From Salinicoccus albus DSM 19776 (GTDB taxonomy: Bacteria > Bacillota > Bacilli > Staphylococcales > Salinicoccaceae), in assembly GCF_000385175.1 (NCBI RefSeq), contig NZ_ARQJ01000028.1, positions 62,001 through 126,000 on the forward strand: a stretch of DNA of 64,000 nucleotides. Direction: 5' to 3'. The translations under genes and the position numbers were made by a program. Below, piece after piece: positions 61,337-64,000 of the stretch. The first letter of the stretch is position 1; each line of letters starts with the position of its first letter. Under the pieces are notes generated by a model that worked only from the letters and a program-made list of their open reading frames with translations, was not told the DNA's origin and ran no database searches.

Positions 61337-62344
61337 GTGGATAAAATGGCTGGAAAAGTAAAAATAGTTAAGGGATCTGGCGGTTTTGGCGGTCCTCTTA
61401 CATTAGGCATAGAAGGAAAAAAAGATAAAGTAATGTATGTCACTGGTGGACACAGACCAGAAATAGTGGATAGAATATGTGAACTTACAGGTGCTACTGC
61501 TGTTGATGGATTCGAGACCTCGGTGCCTGAAGATGAAATCATGGCGGCTGTGATTGATTGTGGGGGGACGCTTCGCTGCGGTATATATCCTAAGAAGGGG
61601 ATACCTACCATCAATATTATGTCTACAGGTCAAAGCGGACCATTGCGACAATATATTACCGAAGATATCTATGTGTCAAACGTGGGTGTTAATCAGGTCA
61701 GTCCAGTAGATGAGAGTGATATAAGTACAAACAGGACTGATGAAGCAGATCGAGAAGCAGAGACAGTATACACTAAAGATAAGAAAATCATGGAAACACG
61801 TTCTGAACAAGAGAATAAAAGTTTACTGACAAAAATTGGTCTCGGTGCAGGAAAAGTTATTAATACATTCTATCAAGCTTCGAGAGATGCGGTACAAACT
61901 ATGCTTCATACAGTTATTCCATTTATGGGCTTTGTTGCTTTATTAATTGGTATGATTCAAGGGTCAGGAGTTGGAGATGCATTTGCGAATATAATGTCTC
62001 CACTAGCAGGAAATGTTTGGGGACTGATGATAATAGGATTCATATGTTCTTTACCATTTCTCAGTCCCTTACTTGGTCCGGGCGGAGTAATTGGACAAGT
62101 TTTAGGTTCTCTTATTGGTGTTGAAATCGGTCAGGGTAATATTCCTCCGAATCTGGCATTACCAGCTCTATTTGCGATTAACACTCAAAATGCAGCAGAC
62201 TTTATACCCGTCGGCTTAGGATTAGCTGAAGCAGAAACTGAAACCATTGAAGTGGGTGTCCCTTCAGTACTTTATTCCAGATTCTTAAATGGAGTACCAA
62301 GAGTTTTTGTGGCGTGGCTGGCGAGTTTCGGATTGTATGAATAA
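61337..62344 (+). CDS. srlE: PTS glucitol/sorbitol EIIBC component
   Basis: 335 aa. The soluble IIB part (res ~1-165) begins MAGKVKIVKGSGGFGGPLTL and has the phospho-Cys in DCGGTLRCGIYPKKGIPTIN (Cys at ~75/80), then a linker and a C-terminal IIC part with FMGFVALLIGMIQGSGVGDA (~res 195-214). It ends 23 bp before the EIIA gene. It phosphorylates sorbitol to sorbitol-6-phosphate with SrlA and SrlB. Confidence 0.95.
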   Translation: MDKMAGKVKIVKGSGGFGGPLTLGIEGKKDKVMYVTGGHRPEIVDRICELTGATAVDGFETSVPEDEIMAAVIDCGGTLRCGIYPKKGIPTINIMSTGQSGPLRQYITEDIYVSNVGVNQVSPVDESDISTNRTDEADREAETVYTKDKKIMETRSEQENKSLLTKIGLGAGKVINTFYQASRDAVQTMLHTVIPFMGFVALLIGMIQGSGVGDAFANIMSPLAGNVWGLMIIGFICSLPFLSPLLGPGGVIGQVLGSLIGVEIGQGNIPPNLALPALFAINTQNAADFIPVGLGLAEAETETIEVGVPSVLYSRFLNGVPRVFVAWLASFGLYE

Positions 62345-62366
62345 TAAATATAAGGAGAGGAATCTA

Positions 62367-62720
62367 ATGATATACCAAACAAAAGTAAAAAAAGTAGGAA
62401 CTGAAGCAGAAGCGTTCGAAGAGGAAAAAATGATAGTCTTATTTGGAGATAATGCTCCAGAAGAGCTTGTGGATTTTTGTTATATCATAAATATAGAAAA
62501 TGTAAATTCAGATGTTACAGAAGAAAATAGATTAATGGTCGATGAGGATGAATTTAAAATTACAAAAGTTGGTTCGGCAGTAAAAAAGAATTTAAATGAT
62601 CTGGGTCATATCACTTTAAAATTTGATGGGAGCGAAACCGCGGAACAATCAGGTACGCTTTACCTAGAGGATAAAAAGTTACCTCAGATAAATGAAGGAA
62701 CTGAAATCACCATTAAATAA
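62367..62720 (+). CDS. srlB: PTS glucitol/sorbitol EIIA component
   Basis: 117 aa from the ATG behind AAGGAGAGG; an earlier ATG in this frame lies inside srlE and is rejected. It opens MIYQTKVKKVGTEAEAFEEE and carries MIVLFGDNAPEELVDFCYII (~res 22-41). The phospho-His expected in the family is plausibly in LGHITLKFDG (His at ~res 83). Ends the glucitol PTS set. Confidence 0.93.
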   Translation: MIYQTKVKKVGTEAEAFEEEKMIVLFGDNAPEELVDFCYIINIENVNSDVTEENRLMVDEDEFKITKVGSAVKKNLNDLGHITLKFDGSETAEQSGTLYLEDKKLPQINEGTEITIK

Positions 62721-62732
62721 CAAAATTTGAAC

Positions 62733-62765
62733 TGCTCCATTATAAAGGCAGTGGAGCGTTTTTAT
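62733..62765 (+). terminator. Weak terminator of the sorbitol operon
   Basis: TGCTCCA (62733-62739) and TGGAGCG (62752-62758) with one wobble and a T-run. Confidence 0.6.
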
Positions 62766-62842
62766 ACGTAAGGTTATACTCCGTTATGTATGCGAACTGA
62801 ATTCGTTGAATATTATATATATGTATACTTGGGGGGAGATAG

Positions 62843-63493
62843 ATGGGAGCAGGTGTTATACTTGATTTTGACGGCACCATTATTGACAGTGAATTAAATT
62901 TGTTTAATACGATAAATAAACATTTAATTTCTGCAGGCCATGATTTTATGGATATGGAATTTTATAAAAATTCTATTGGAACAGAATCCCAGGAAGTTGA
63001 TAATTATATAATAGAAAGACTCGGCTCAGGAGCGCCTGCATTTATTAATGCAGAACATAAGAAAACATGTAAGAACTTGGAGTGTAATGATCATATAATA
63101 AAATTGATTAATTATTGTGCAAAACAGGGTATACAAATGTCAGTGGCAACGAGCAGTGTTGCTGCAGACATTATACCTGTGTTGAAAAACTTAGGCATCT
63201 ATGAAAATTTTGTCAGTGTGAGAGGCAAAGAGCACGTTGATCGTGTCAAGCCTGATCCAGCCCTTTATCAGCTGGCAATTGAGGACTTAGGTTTAACTCC
63301 ATCTCAAATATTTGCAGTGGAGGATACTGTGAATGGTGCCATTGCTGCAGAACTTTCAGGGGTAAATGTTATTGTTTTGACTAATGAAATGACAAGAGAC
63401 TTAGATTTTAACAGTGTGAACTATCATTCTAAAGATATAAACTTCGATGAACTAGTAATAGCTATTGAAACAATATACTATAAAAATATATGA
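62843..63493 (+). CDS. HAD family hydrolase (beta-phosphoglucomutase-like)
   Basis: 216 aa. Motif I DFDGTIIDSE (~res 8-17, catalytic Asp8 and Asp10), motif II VATSSVAAD (~res 100-108), RVKPDPALYQLAIEDL (motif III Lys, ~res 133-148) and VEDTVNGAIAA (motif IV, ~res 157-167). Cap domain in between. GGGGGGAG site. A phosphatase or phosphoglucomutase acting on a sugar phosphate from the adjacent sorbitol operon is likely. Confidence 0.9.
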   Translation: MGAGVILDFDGTIIDSELNLFNTINKHLISAGHDFMDMEFYKNSIGTESQEVDNYIIERLGSGAPAFINAEHKKTCKNLECNDHIIKLINYCAKQGIQMSVATSSVAADIIPVLKNLGIYENFVSVRGKEHVDRVKPDPALYQLAIEDLGLTPSQIFAVEDTVNGAIAAELSGVNVIVLTNEMTRDLDFNSVNYHSKDINFDELVIAIETIYYKNI

Positions 63494-63638
63494 TTGTTTT
63501 TTAAATTTCTACTTCCAGCAACTATACACCGGGTTTGATATTCTGTTAAAAACTATCGGGAACTTCGGTTTTATTTACAACACCGCATGTCTTGTATACC
63601 CTTTAACTAAAGAATTTTAAGAGGGTGGGCGACAGGAA

Positions 63639-64000
63639 ATGAGTTGGATTCAACTGAGTGATGGAAAGTCAATACAAATCATTGAGAAATTGCGTGCATA
63701 CAGTGATGATGAGGTTTACTTTAAAGTCGGACTGGAAGACAGGAAGATTAAAATCATATCAGAAGATGAACTTAACAATTTAAAGGAAAAAGATCAGCAA
63801 GGCTTTTCAGAAGCACAAAAACTTGCGCTTTTTCATGATTATTTCCGTGGCCGTCCGGACGTATATGCGACCAAATATTATAATAAGAAAGGTAAGCCCG
63901 GTTTTAGTCCTCATGGTGATTTTGATTGGGAAGAAGTGGATGATAAATTTTCGAAAGGTACCAAATGGCAAAAAAATATGATTTCCTATTATCCATATCG
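63639..64000 (+). CDS. Start of a large protein, TOTE-type primase-helicase (3' cut)
   Basis: First 120 codons: MSWIQLSDGKSIQIIEKLRA, then AQKLALFHDYFRGRPDVYAT and KYYNKKGKPGFSPHGDFDW, an (F/L)RGR-x-DVYA ... G(F/Y)xP pattern recalling the archaeo-eukaryotic primase domain at the front of TOTE conflict-system primase/helicases. The rest is outside the window. GAGGGTGG site is placed a little far (about 10 bp). If correct it is an antiphage/anti-MGE system next to the sorbitol operon. Confidence 0.6.
   Translation, partial: MSWIQLSDGKSIQIIEKLRAYSDDEVYFKVGLEDRKIKIISEDELNNLKEKDQQGFSEAQKLALFHDYFRGRPDVYATKYYNKKGKPGFSPHGDFDWEEVDDKFSKGTKWQKNMISYYPY

Noticed and set aside
1-64000. CRISPR arrays, rRNA and tRNA genes
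   Set aside because: No regularly spaced direct repeats, tRNA cloverleaf or rRNA-like stretch was seen on either strand by eye.

Overview
The window looks like a low-to-mid GC Firmicute of the family Staphylococcaceae. The best guess is a halotolerant, environmental genus such as Salinicoccus or Jeotgalicoccus. The evidence is strong GGAGG ribosome binding sites, an Fst-type toxin, a lipoate/sirtuin/macrodomain operon of the kind known in staphylococci, CcpA-type cre sites and general protein character. The genus is inference; no rRNA or tRNA gene was found.

Region 1 (1-8.5 kb) is a hexuronate catabolic island. It holds the C-terminal part of a TRAP large permease, uxaC, uxuA, a ROK repressor, an SDR-type fructuronate reductase (uxuB), KDG kinase, KDPG aldolase and a LacI-type KdgR. 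Together they take D-glucuronate through fructuronate, mannonate and KDG to pyruvate and glyceraldehyde-3-phosphate. Region 2 (8.6-10.3 kb) is a MarR regulator with an MFS exporter. Region 3 (10.3-14.2 kb) is AT-rich and decayed: a broken serine resolvase, an Fst type I toxin with its antisense RNA locus, a pseudogene with in-frame stops, a secreted Gly-rich two-Cys bacteriocin-like protein with a small membrane partner, and dispersed repeats. Region 4 (14.2-22.7 kb) has a TetR/ABC exporter set, a methyltransferase, a HELTH putative metalloprotein, two HTH plus membrane-protein modules, an FAH-family hydrolase and a YhfK-like epimerase.

Region 5 (22.7-31.2 kb) is a second sugar-acid island. 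An IclR regulator, KDG/KDGal kinase, KDPG/KDPGal aldolase, galactonate dehydratase and GntP permease form a galactonate route. They are followed by a DUF3311/SSS symporter pair under a cre site, and then gluconokinase. Region 6 (31.2-40.4 kb) is mixed: a pRiA4b ORF-3-like protein, MOSC, GNAT, DUF819, AbgT transporter, RpiR regulator, an SSS C-terminal fragment and an aminotransferase. Region 7 (40.4-45 kb) is the lplA2-sirTM-macrodomain-gcvH-L operon with a divergent Old Yellow Enzyme, a lipoylation/ADP-ribosylation crosstalk system.

Region 8 (45-48.9 kb) has two paralogous membrane proteins whose conserved N-termini lie upstream of any AUG/GUG/UUG, so they appear to start at AUC. Next come a frameshifted plasmid-Rep-like remnant, a small membrane ORF and another copy of the region 3 repeat. 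Region 9 (48.9-57.4 kb) has a DHA2 drug exporter, a Na+/H+ antiporter, DUF5996, and an acyl-CoA-dehydrogenase-like flavoprotein divergent from a polar amino acid ABC transporter. Region 10 (57.4-63.5 kb) is AT-richer and carries a complete sorbitol PTS operon (dehydrogenase, PRD regulator, GutM, EIIC, EIIBC, EIIA) and a HAD phosphatase. The window ends inside a gene whose N-terminus resembles the primase domain of TOTE conflict systems.
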